The notes below the pieces were generated by a model, which was given only the letters and a program-made list of their open reading frames with translations, was not told the DNA's origin and made no database searches. From Trichostrongylus colubriformis (Eukaryota; Nematoda; Chromadorea; Rhabditida; Trichostrongylidae): DNA of 64,000 nt. Location: assembly GCA_963978905.1 (NCBI GenBank), contig OZ022256.1, positions 38,984,001-39,048,000 on the forward strand. Reading direction: 5' to 3'. The position numbers and the translations under genes are program-made. This document shows, one piece after another, positions 1 to 10,600 of the stretch. Each line of letters begins with the position of its first letter. The stretch's first letter is position 1.

Positions 1-355
1 ATTAAGTGTTTCTGACCTTTGGATTCGACGAGTTTGCAGCTCAAAAACAAGTAATATTTGCACAAGCTTTTACGTGATAATATCCGATAAGGTTGCTTTT
101 ACAATGTGAGTACTTTCTATCATTTCTTATGTCATGCCTCTCATTTACGTAAAAGCCACCGCTCACCAGCTGGTTGAATGGAAGATGGGTGTGGGCCATC
201 TTGAGGCGGTGGCCGTCATCTTATCTACATGTTCCTTACGCGTTAAGCACCCAGGCTCGCGTCGTAATGATGGCATACGCTTTGCCTTTGTGGAAGGGGC
301 CATCTACTCGCTGATGGAACCAACGTACTCATATTATCGTTAAGTGTGCCTTTAA

Positions 356-780
356 AGGAATCGTCCACGGAAAATAAGTTTTTGTGTTACCCATATATTT
401 ATGTTGTATTTGCCTAATGTTGGCCTCATGCAAAATTTCACGCGAAAAAATGTGAATCTGGCTGAAATACAGCACCACAACGTGCGGTCCCAGTGGGCGG
501 GGCCTCCGTGTTAAAGTCTCGTCCCGTCTTCCGCCGCCGTTGGGAACGGAGAGTGGGACTGTTTACGTAACCTTCTGTTCCTACAATACGTCTCAGACCA
601 CGGCGGACGCGGTACGAGGCTTTTACACGGAGGCCCCGCCCACTGGGACCGCACTTTGTGGTGCTGTATCTCAGCCAGATTCACATTTTTTCGCGTGAAA
701 TTTTGCATGAGGCCAAGATTAGGCAAATACAACATAAATATATGGGTAACACAAAAACTCATTTTCCGTGGACGATTCCT
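356..780. mobile_element. Element B: 425-bp foldback MITE with TTAA duplication, copy 1
   Basis: TTAA at 352..355 and 781..784. Arms of about 160 bp are inverted repeats (begins AGGAATCGTCCACGGAAAAT, ends with its complement ATTTTCCGTGGACGATTCCT). The 83-codon frame it carries is a by-product of the hairpin, not a gene. Shares a TTAA with element A on its left. Confidence 0.85.
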
Positions 781-784
781 TTAA

Positions 785-971
785 GTATCGTGGACGACCT
801 ATGACTATGCTGATGTACAGCGCACACATTCATGTTACCTTCCATTCATTCCATGGTGCACAACACTGCAGTCATGTAATTAGTTGAAAAGAGTCACATA
901 GCACGTCCATTTCTGGGTATAGTCCTCTTATTTTTCTTTCCACTGTGTTTTCAATGAAGTGGTGTCGCTCT
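785..971 (+). repeat. Dispersed repeat (about 190 bp)
   Basis: Contains TTCATTCCATGGTGCACAAC and CAGTCATGTAATTAG. The same module recurs at 1872..2058, in the inverted Penelope LTR arms (about 27330..27510 and 28555..28740), and at 49575..49760, 50140..50225 and 50700..50880. In the Penelope arms it overlaps the C-terminal coding end, so it is probably derived from a Penelope 3' end. Confidence 0.65.
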
Positions 972-975
972 TTAA

Positions 976-1438
976 AGGCACAATTCACGATAATTTTCAT
1001 GCCTCGTTGCGCTTCATAAAGACTCTGGGAGTGCTAAAGAACACAAGTGTGAAAAAGAAACGGCGAAACTTTCCGAAAACCTTGGAAACGAAGTGTTTCT
1101 GACCTTCGGATTCGACGAGTTTGCAGCTTAAAGGCATGCAATATTTGGACAAGTTTTTACGTGATAATATCCGATAAGGTTGTTTTTACAGTGGGAGTAT
1201 CTCCTATCATTTCTTATGTCATGCCTCTCATTTACGTAAAAGCCACCGCTCACCAGCTGGTTGAATGGAAGATGGGTGTGGGCCATCTTGAGGCGGTGGC
1301 CGTCATCTTATCTACATGTTCCTTACGCGTTAAGCACCCAGCCTCGCGTCGTAATGATGGCATACGCTTTGCCTTTGTGGAAGGGGCCATCTACTCGCTG
1401 ATGGAACCAACGTACTCATATTATCGTTAAGTGTGCCT
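976..1438. mobile_element. Element A: TTAA-flanked MITE, middle copy
   Basis: Bounded by TTAA at 972..975 and 1439..1442. The ends are inverted repeats: it begins AGGCACAATTCACGATAAT, and the reverse complement of its end is AGGCACACTTAACGATAAT. A TTAA target duplication is the hallmark of piggyBac-type transposition. No transposase. Other copies: 1..351 (cut by the window edge) and 2063..2537. Confidence 0.8.
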
Positions 1439-1442
1439 TTAA

Positions 1443-1867
1443 AGGAATCGTCCACGGAAAATAAGTTTTTGTGTTACCCATATATTTATGTTGTATTTGC
1501 CTAATGTTGGCCTCATGCAAAATTTCACGCGAAAAAATGTGAATCTGGCTGAAATACAGCACCACAACGTGCGGTCCCAGTGGGCGGGGCCTCCGTGTTA
1601 AAGTCTCGTCCCGTCTTCCGCCGCCGTTGGGAACGGAGAGTGGGACTGTTTACGTAACCTTCTGTTCCTACAATACGTCTCAGACCACGGCGGACGCGGT
1701 ACGAGGCTTTTACACGGAGGCCCCGCCCACTGGGACCGCACTTTGTGGTGCTGTATCTCAGCCAGATTCACATTTTTTCGCGTGAAATTTTGCATGAGGC
1801 CAAGATTAGGCAAATACAACATAAATATATGGGTAACACAAAAACTCATTTTCCGTGGACGATTCCT
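1443..1867. mobile_element. Element B: foldback MITE, copy 2
   Basis: Copy of 356..780 displaced by exactly 1087 bp; TTAA at 1439..1442 and 1868..1871. It appears identical to copy 1 by eye, so it was duplicated with its surroundings rather than inserted independently. Confidence 0.85.
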
Positions 1868-2062
1868 TTAAGTATCGTGGACGACCTATGACTATGCTGA
1901 TGTACAGCGCACACATTCATGTTACCTTCCATTCATTCCATGGTGCACAACACTGCAGTCATGTAATTAGTTGAAAAGAGTCACATAGCACGTCCATTTC
2001 TGGGTATAGTCCTCTTATTTTTCTTTCCACTGTGTTTTCAATGAAGTGGTGTCGCTCTTTAA

Positions 2063-2537
2063 AGGCACAATTCACGATAATTTTCATGCCTCGTTGCGCT
2101 TCATAAAGACTCTGGGAGTGCTAAAGAACACAAGTGTGAAAAAGAAACGGCGAAACTTTCCGAAAACCTTGGAAACGAAGTGTTTCTGACCTTCGGATTC
2201 GACGAGTTTGCAGCTTAAAGGCATGCAATATTTGGACAAGTTTTTACGTGATAGTATCCGATAAGGTTGTTTTTACAGTGGGAGTATCTCCTATCATTTC
2301 TTATCGCAGTCGATATCATGCCTCTCATTACACGTGGAAGCCACCGCTTACCAGCTGCTTGAATCGAAGATGGGGTGTGGGGCATCTTGAGGAGGTGGCC
2401 GCCATCTTATTCACATGTCCCTTACGCGTTAAGCACCCACCCTCGCGCCGTGATGACGGCACACGCTTTGCCCTTGTGGATGGGGCTATCAGCTCGTTGA
2501 TGGAACCAAGGTACTCATATTATCGTGAACTCTGCCT
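2063..2537. mobile_element. Element A: third, diverged copy
   Basis: Flanked by TTAA at 2059..2062 and 2538..2541. Same ends as the 976..1438 copy, with several substitutions and a short insertion. No element B follows its right-hand TTAA. Confidence 0.75.
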
Positions 2538-2541
2538 TTAA

Positions 2542-3931
2542 CAATACATTAGGAAGTACTTCGTGGAGAAGTTCTTGGGCTCTTTTCATGAAAGAACCAT
2601 CTGAAATCAAAGATGAGGAAGGATTTTGACAGATCCCTTCCGCTCTCAAGGGTCTAATACCAGCTCATTAACCAAGGAAGAAACAATCTTGACTGATCTG
2701 TGCGTGCAAGGATGTTCGACCTGATTTTCACGTAGTGCATGAGAGCGGGACAGATCTCCATTACACGGTTTTTAGAAACCAATATTCAGCTTATGTAACG
2801 TACAGATGTACAACCAAAACTGTATAACCATCATGGATAATCAAATGTACCAATTCGTTTGCCAAAAAGTACAAATAGGTTGCAAGTGAAAACCGCAACC
2901 TTTTAAAGAAAATACAGGGTTTTCAAATGCGGAAAGTGGCACGTTCTCATATAGAGTTGGTGACTATTTTACAGATTGGCGAGAAGCAAGTGAATAAAAA
3001 GGAAAACTAAGCAGATAACCAAATGCAAGTGCGAAGGAGATTGCAAGATGTAAGAACTGATCTGGACCAACAGCACATTTTGGCTCCTGTTGAGGAAAGA
3101 GGAACCTCCCACGAGAAATTAAGGATTGCTGGCACTCGCTGTGGCCCCCCTTACAAATTTTGATGTTCTCTTCATTCTTCAGTGTACTTGATTGCTGGAT
3201 ATACATATGTATCATTCTAGCGTATATCTTTCAGTCCTTGATTTCGCGTTTTGGTTTTTATGTAATTTCTGGCTTAATAAGCTCAATAAGCTTAACCGAG
3301 AATGTTTCCGAAAGTCTTAAACCTATATAGTAGAGCTTAGTCATAAAGAAAGTAATAAATGAATTATTAATAAATTTTTGTCTTGAAACAGGCGTTCATG
3401 GTGGCAGGAAAAGCTTCGGTGGTAACGATACAGATCTGAAATTAGTCTCAGCACTGGATAGACTTTTCGAGAGAAACCAAGCCAACCAAAACAATGCGAA
3501 CTTGTTTAGTTGAACAACGCGACTCTGTTGGAGATAATTGGACAAGAATGAGAATTATTGAAACATCGCGAGCAGATTCATCATTCCAATCACGGTCAAG
3601 CGCTGCGTAAAACTCTCGGGATATCCCAATAATACGCATCCCAATAAACAGGGTCTCCATACGGCCTGTTTCGGCATCCTCAGCACTTGTGAGCATGACT
3701 TGCATTATCGGAAACGGCGACACTCTGAATCTTAACTGAATCTGAATAAAAAGAGCATCAGCATTTGATGAAATAAGGAACTGCCCGAGGTGTAAGATGA
3801 GGTATGAAATGAGAGCTTATTGCGAAATCTGAGCAGGTCCTACGCAGCAGAACTGGAGTCCATTCCCTCCTCCGTCGTAGATTTCACCAATTTCCAGGTA
3901 TGTGAATTTAGAGGCACATTCCAGGATTATC
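2542..3931. other. No gene seen; flank of FMO-A duplication
   Basis: 2590..2910 and 3080..3165 match the flank of FMO-B. The rest is AT-rich sequence with no coding signal or repeat recognised. Confidence 0.5.
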
Positions 3932-4374
3932 AGGATATCACATCTTCTGCCGTCGATGGGAAGTTCGATCCGAGCCACGTAGGCCGTACCTTTACCGAGG
4001 CGTGAGTGTCAGTTCCTGGAGCGTGCAGAGCCAAGGAATCTAGCGCAACAGCTCGGCGCCGCCCACTCCAGCCGGGGGTCTGCCTTTACTCTTCGACTCT
4101 TATCTTTGACAGAGGTAGACCAGCTACTAGCCAATATCTTGAAATTGGCAGTAAACCAATCGCCTCGTAAAGTAAACCCACTACTGAGTGACCTGACCCC
4201 ACACTAGGCACCGGAACACTTGCAGCACACCCCCGGCTGGGGTGGGCGGGGCCGAGCCGATGCGCTAGATGCTTCGATTCTGCACGCTCCAGGAACTGAC
4301 ATCCACGCCTCGGTAAAGGTACAGCCTACGTGGCTTGGGTCGAACTATCCATCCACAGCAAGAGATGTGATCCT
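3932..4374. mobile_element. Foldback element, 443 bp
   Basis: Left arm about 3932..4085 and right arm about 4215..4374 are inverted repeats (left: GATCCGAGCCACGTAGGC; right: GCCTACGTGGCTTGGGTC). The middle, about 4086..4214, is unique. No transposase and no clear target duplication. It abuts the start of the satellite block. Confidence 0.7.
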
Positions 4375-4398
4375 ACTATATATAATTCGCTTAGTATG

Positions 4399-4434
4399 TC
4401 TGTGTGTGTGTGTGTGTCTGTGTGTGTGTGTGTT
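4399..4434. repeat. (TG)n microsatellite
   Basis: Runs of TG broken once by TCTG. It sits between a CTACTATATATAAT motif and TCGCGTCGCAG. The same arrangement appears in inverse order at 54210..54290, so it belongs to the satellite family. Confidence 0.85.
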
Positions 4435-4484
4435 TGTCCGTCTGTCACGAAATTCATATCTCGCGTCGCAGTAAAGCTGGGACC

Positions 4485-5340
4485 ATGAATTTTACAAGTG
4501 ATGTAGGGGGTGGCTAGGGAACACTAATGGTGGTGGACCGAAAGTGATAGCAACTGATAAGGGCTGATAAGGAGCCTCGGAAGACAAATGTCGCCAAATC
4601 CGTTTCGCCTTCCACGTTGATCCAGGAGCGCTGAAACTCACAGGTATCTAGCAGGGTGAGCCAGGGACATTGATGGTGGGTGACTCGCATTGATAACGGT
4701 TGATAAGATTTAATAAGGAGCTCAAAAAGGCTAGAGTCGTCGAATTCGTTTCGCCTTCCGCGTTGATCCAAGAGCGCTGACATTCATGAGTGCTTAGCAG
4801 GGTGGGCCAGGGACATTAATGGTGGGTGATCCAGCTTGATAGCGGTTGATAAGATTTGATAATGAACGTAAAAAGTTAGAGTCGTCTAATCCATTACGCC
4901 TTTCCCGTTGATCCCAGAGCGCCGATATTCATGGGTGTTGCGAGTGTTGGGAAAGGAACATCAGTGGTGGGTGATCCAGCTTGATAGCGGTTGATAAGAT
5001 TTGATAAGGAGCATGAGAAGGCAAATGTCGTCAAATTTGTTTCGCCTTTCGCGTTGATCCAAGAGCTCTGACATTCTTGAGTGTTTAGCAGGGTGGGCCA
5101 GGGACATTAATGTTGGGTGATCCAGCTTGATAGCGGTTGATAAGATTTGATAATGAACGTAAAAAGGTTAGAGTCGTCTAATCCATTACGCCTTTCCTGT
5201 TGATCCCAGAGCGCCGTTATTCATGGGTGTTGCGAGTGTTGGGAAAGGAACATCAGTGGTGGGTGATCCAAACTGATAATAGTTGATAAGATTCGAGGCG
5301 AAGAGACGTGAGAAGGGAAAAGTTACCATAGCCGGTTCGC
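4485..5340. repeat. Satellite: about 146-bp tandem unit, 292-bp dimers
   Basis: The anchor GGTGGGTGATCC recurs at 4675, 4821, 4966, 5112 and 5258 (spacing 145-147 bp), with a diverged start near 4532. Alternate units are more alike: those from 4821 and 5112 share AATGAACGTAAAAAG, while those near 4675 and 4966 share AAGGAGC. This makes a 292-bp higher-order repeat. Each unit holds CTTGATAGCGGTTGATAAG. Confidence 0.85.
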
Positions 5341-5942
5341 TTTTGCGGCTAACAGTGGAATGTTCACATTCGCAGGTATTGTAGGGTAAAGGGACCTCAA
5401 TGGCATTGTTGGGTACAGGGGCCTCAATGAAGCTGATAACAGCTTACGGTGGCTGATAAGGACCGTGAGGAAGTGGAAGGGATGAAATCCTTTACATCGT
5501 TCGCTACTACTATAAGACCGCTTTAGCAAAAGCGTCTAATGCTCAGTGCCTTTGGGTGAACATATTTTGTTTATGTTGATATCACTGGCCGATGTATCGA
5601 CCGTTGAATTGCCTAGCCTCCTATAAAATGGTGCATTTTTTAGATACTGCGATCTACACTGTTAATCGCGATACAACGCATAATTGTGATAGCAAAGCAA
5701 GCGGTTCACTCGGAATCATTTTCTAATGCGATACTGGCAGCAACAGTATCGACCGCTAGACCATGTCAAATGCCAAAGAGTGAAGCATGTTTACGAAAAC
5801 GATAAACATCGATAATTGGGATATGAATCTACTATTAATGCGTAGGAATTAGATGCTCAGCAAGTGAACAATATGTGAATCGATGCAATCGAATGCAAAA
5901 CTATCGATCTCTAAACTATCCAAAGCCAATGATGACCTAAAC
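5341..5942. other. No gene seen
   Basis: The edge, up to about 5480, is degenerate satellite. The rest shows no coding signal. Confidence 0.4.
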
Positions 5943-6210
5943 CAGTTGGCTGGCGCACACTACTGCGCGCGATTCGTGTCGATGACGTGCAAAATGGCTT
6001 CGATGCAAAGCCAATAAAGAATATTAATACCGGAATGCCTCTTCATCACGCCATTTTCTCTGCATTCTTCCAATTCGATAGCTCAGCTGAAAGCGAAGGA
6101 AAGGGAGTTTCCGCTCAATTCCATACACAACTGTAGTCGGGCCGATCAAGCGCGTATTGCACAACATGCTGAATCGCGCGCAGTACTGTGCGCCAGCCAA
6201 CTGGTATCCC
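5943..6210. mobile_element. MITE with CCAGTTGG termini, copy 1
   Basis: Inverted ends of about 33 bp: CCAGTTGGCTGGCGCACACT at the left and its complement at the right (AGTACTGTGCGCCAGCCAACTGG with small differences). No coding capacity. Second copy at 53661..53882. Confidence 0.8.
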
Positions 6211-7585
6211 AATAATCCTGGAATGTGCCTTTAACTTTTCGACCCTTATCGTTGTGACAAACTCCCTGAACTACAACTTGAAGGTAGCTTAAGTTTTCCT
6301 GAGTGTTCGTGGTCACGGTGGGAAGTCACGATGCGTAAATCCTAAGCAAATGCAAAGTGCCTTATTAAGAACGGAAATGACTTCTTTCAAAGCTAGCAAT
6401 GTGAAGCGATTTTCGAATGCTGGATCTTTCAACCTGCTGCTTTCTAACATTTTCCAGATCCCAAACATTAAAAGAACACACAGATTCATGCCATACCAGG
6501 AGGACGTAACACTGATTTCATATCGAGGCAGAAGCAATGAGGAAAGTTTAATGAAGATCCAAAGTGTCTGGTTTGAATGATCGTGTTCCCATCATGCGTA
6601 ATTGTGTTAGTTCGGATTTCGATACGGATCATTAGAACCGCCGCAATCTAACAATTACCAGATTCATGCTCATCTTTGAAAGAATTCTGAGGTCGATCGC
6701 AACTTTATTGAGCTGTTGTCCAAGATGAGGAATGGCACCACTCGGTTGATTGTGGGACCCAGCTGGAAAACTGACTGGGCTCGCTTGATCAGCTTTTCTG
6801 AAGGTCTGAAAAAAGCGATGTCATCGAAATCTTAGCTGACTTGTGCCATTCATAATTCACGTGAACAGCTCAGTCAGTGAAGCTGCTATCGATCTGAGGA
6901 GTATAGCAAAATTCATCGGCCGTCGAACTTAGGCAGTGCAACGTGGATTTCCTGCGAGTGATTTTTCAATTTAATTTTAGATTTTTTATGTGTAGGCCTC
7001 TCCGCAGAAAATTTTTAATTTCATTTCAGTTTGCTCATGTGTAGGTTTTTTTTTTTTTGAAGAAAGCGGCTAGCATTGTGCTCGTTGTGGTGCATCATGC
7101 GTCAGATTGCCACTCGCGACTCTGCTGTATCCAAACACATCTCCGGTCCACATGGCGCTTCTCTATGATCATTCTATGTGCTTGCAGTCGTTTCAGCATG
7201 CACTCTATGAAGGTAGTCAGCACCCGCTAGACCGTTATATTCAACCCATGGCTTCATGTGCAGTGATGCAGCTGTGACCTGTGTACAGATAAGAGCTAAG
7301 TTTATCAGCTTGACGAAAAATGCCTAGGCCTCTCTGTACTTGGTACTCGATCGCAGGTTTCTGGCGTCAGCATCGGCAATGCTTCGCCATCGACACTCCC
7401 ACGTGCTTGGCTTGCCTTAGGACTACGCCAATCAGCAGATCGAATACGACTCAAATACTCACTAAAGATTCCTCATCCCATGCACGACCCTGATTTCAAC
7501 CCAAAATGTTTGAGAAAAAGAGGCAGTGTAGTGGCTGTGAAATGAAGCATGATTTGAGATTCTACAAAAAATTGTCAGAAAATAT
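6211..7585. other. 3' flank of FMO-A
   Basis: From about 6820 onward it matches the flank of FMO-B (51080..52570). No gene recognised. A T-run lies at about 7048..7059. Confidence 0.5.
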
Positions 7586-7684
7586 TCAAGAGCGTAAAAT
7601 AAGCAACAGAACAACGAGTATGGATGCGAGTACAACAGGTATGTAGAATCCGTTGTTCGGCTTGTAGTGGTTCGAGTTGGTGGC
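7586..7684 (-). CDS. fmo: FMO-A exon 15 (C-terminal membrane anchor, stop)
   Basis: 99 nt including TGA at 7588-7586. After a short polar start ([11 protein letters not shown]) it encodes about 19 hydrophobic residues ([19 protein letters not shown]) and ends RS. FMOs are held on the ER by such a C-terminal helix. The paralogous exon at 52600..52698 differs by only a few residues, which supports coding status. Acceptor TTTCAG. Confidence 0.82.
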   Translation of the reverse strand, partial: ATNSNHYKPNNGFYIPVVLASILVVLLLILRS

Positions 7685-10600
7685 CTGAAAGAGCGAATTC
7701 AGTGGCAACAATCCAAAACGTGAAACACACGAAGTGGGAAAGTTTAAGATTGTCAGTTTTCTGTATTTCTCTCCAAGGAGTGCCTAAGTCGATTACCTCT
7801 CATGATTTCTGTGAAGTATGAACACGGAATGCAGATATGGTGGAAAGTGATACCGCTCCTTCTTCTCAGGTGAAATCCCCGTGATGCTCGCCACGCCCAC
7901 CCGAAACTACCCTTCACTTTGGGTTCGGTGGAATGCGTGCTTAGTGCTTAATGCTTTATATTTTTCCCTTATAACGGTAATTTTCGTTATAATCATATTG
8001 GAGGCGGGGACAGTTCAACGACCACCACGGCACACGAACAGCGTCGCCTCGCGGGCTAGGAGGCGCAGCCGCCACCTCCTCGCGTGAGCTGACCTTATCC
8101 ATGATATATATTTATTTTTTTATTTATCTGTGTATGCGTCAGCTAGACGCGCCGGAGATGAGAAAAAAAACAGAAGAGACGGCTGGAACAATGAAATGTT
8201 GGACTAGGGGACAGAGAGCCGATTGTTCGTGCAACAAAAAAAAGGATAAAGAGAAATATTTCCGATCCCCATCGAGGTTTGACAACAGCGGTAGGATAAC
8301 CTCTATGAACGAAACGTTTGACATAGGAGAAGTGAAGCTCTTTCGAAAACCTGACAACCACGGGTGGCACCCATAGTTAAACCTACACCAGTCGGCAATG
8401 GTGCCCTTTCGCCAAAATAAGGGTCATAGGAAATTGCCTGAACTTCGAAACATGAGTATACCGACGCCCCCGTGGAACAGGCAAAACAGGTAGAAGTAGA
8501 GTACCAGAATTCGAGAGATGTCAGGATCGGAATAAAGCATTCACCGAGGATTTAGATGTATGATCAAAAATTAAATCGCTTATATGGGGCAGTACTTTAA
8601 AGCTGTAGGAAAACCGCAGAAATAGAAATCTAGAGCGCAATCGGCACAGTCTTCTTGGCCAGAGCCTAAACATACAACAAGCATAGTGATGGTTCCAGAA
8701 ATCAGATATGCCATTCCAGGCCAAGATGCTAATGTGATTGCTCACCTTGAATACTCTCTCACCAACTCTCATAATTGCGTCTCGAGCTCCTTTCCAAGGG
8801 TGAGGGCCTTGTAATCGATATTGATATGGGACGCACGGGCCAAAATAGATCTAAAAGTAATGTAAGTCAAAAGACAGCAGCTAAGATAACTGCGATTCCA
8901 GCTTCCAAGCCATCCAGAAGCCTCAAGGTGGGGGTTCTTCGTTTATGAATTTACTTTGTGCAGATTGTTCAAAATGAGTCTGTGGTACGATGTGGTAGCA
9001 CGTTCGAAAATCTAATCTATAGAAATAGCGAGTTTTTTGGCGTTGGCTGCAATACGCCTTTAACTAGTGGGTCATTCCATAAGTAATGATTTGAAAAAGA
9101 TTTTTCTGTTCTACATAATCTGACGTTCAGTTTTTCAGTATGTTGGAAGGGGTCAACATTTAGGCTGGCGAAGAGGTAGGTCCAACCGACAAATTGGCCA
9201 AACCGGCAATTAATTGAAACACTACATTTGACCTCAGAAAATCAGCCATTCATGTGAGCCGTACTTAGCCCGACCTTTTCTGAAATTTCCAACATCTGGT
9301 TGATCAAGAAGTCGCATCGTTCTTTTTCTTTTAAATTCCTTTTTTCGAAAGCACTCACGCTTATTGAGAACGAAATTTTCCTTTTCAAATCCCTCGCTCA
9401 GCACTGCTTAACGAGCCATTTGGGAGGATTTTTTCTGCTCTACCGAAAATATTTTTCCTTTTGTTCTGACTGTGATTCGCATCAAATTTGAAAATTGTGT
9501 GATAGCAACCCAGTTGACATTACTGCGCAATTCATTTTTTCAACAAAAACTCAAGAAATCCGGTCAGTAATGTTTTCCCGTCCCTTCACATTACCAGTAG
9601 TCGACGTTCACCGCCTTTTCAACTGATTGGTTAGAAATTGTCAAGAATCACGGAGTCGTGGCGGGAAAACTACTCTTCGAGCAACAAATTGGTTGGACTT
9701 GCAGAGGAGGTCGGGGCTTAGTACGGGGCACGTGATTGGTTAATTATCCCGAAGTTGAATATATATAGTTATAAAGTCTTTTAATTAATTAACGATTTGT
9801 TCAATTCTTTTCGACAAAACCAGCAACTTCGCCAGCATAAAGACTAGCCTCAACATGACGCATACAGAAACTGACATGTCTATTCATAGAGCAGAAAAAT
9901 CTTTTCCGAATGATATATGACAAACAAACGACACCACCTATAAAATGACACAACATTCCAAAAATCCCATGGGAGGGGGCTTCGCGAGGGAACCGAAAAG
10001 GAGCAAGGAATATGCCTTTGCTCAGCTGATTGTTGTCTACAATTAACACTTCTAGCTGAATCATTGAGTGCCAAAATGATTCCTCCGAACGTCCTCCTTG
10101 TATTTACATGCATCAATTGTTCACTCATGATAAGCACACTGTTGATGTTTCATGAGTTCTCAGTCCTCTGATTTAGCCAACACGCGATTAGTTTTAAAGA
10201 CTCGAACCTGCAGTGCCAAGATAGGATCCGTTCTGAAAATACTGACGACACTCGGCTTACATCCGATTAGTCCAGCCAACTCGTCCATGTATTCCATGTA
10301 ATCAACCTGGAAAGCAGCATATCAACACATAATACGGCTTGTTCCTTCCATCTTCCAAACCTCGTCTAAAGTACAGGAGTCACGAATATACTAGAAAGAA
10401 CTGCATTCCAATCGCGTATGTTGTTTTACTGTTTGCCATTTTTTCATTGGGAAAGAAATAGCATCTATATTCCGCAGCTCAGTGGTCAGTGCACGACCTA
10501 CCTGAATAGTATGCCTCGGGCTTTTCACGTAGCGTGCGTTCATCGCATCCCTCTTCTCCCGAATGAATTTTTTCATCTGAAATTCTCAAGTGAATACGAT

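Larger units (their letters stand above)
1..2541. repeat. 1087-bp tandem duplication of foldback elements
   Basis: Sequence from position 1 recurs after 1087 bp and, in part, a third time. Each unit is: element A, TTAA, element B, TTAA, spacer of about 187 bp, TTAA. The third unit stops after element A at TTAA 2538..2541. The first two units are nearly identical; the third element A is clearly more diverged. Confidence 0.9.

Noticed and set aside
511..1849. Two identical 83-codon minus-strand frames (511..762 and 1598..1849)
   Set aside because: They lie wholly in the foldback arms of element B and exist twice because of the 1087-bp duplication; no protein family.
9066..9130. Possible mariner terminus in FMO-A intron 13
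   Set aside because: Only one end is seen, with no transposase blocks nearby.
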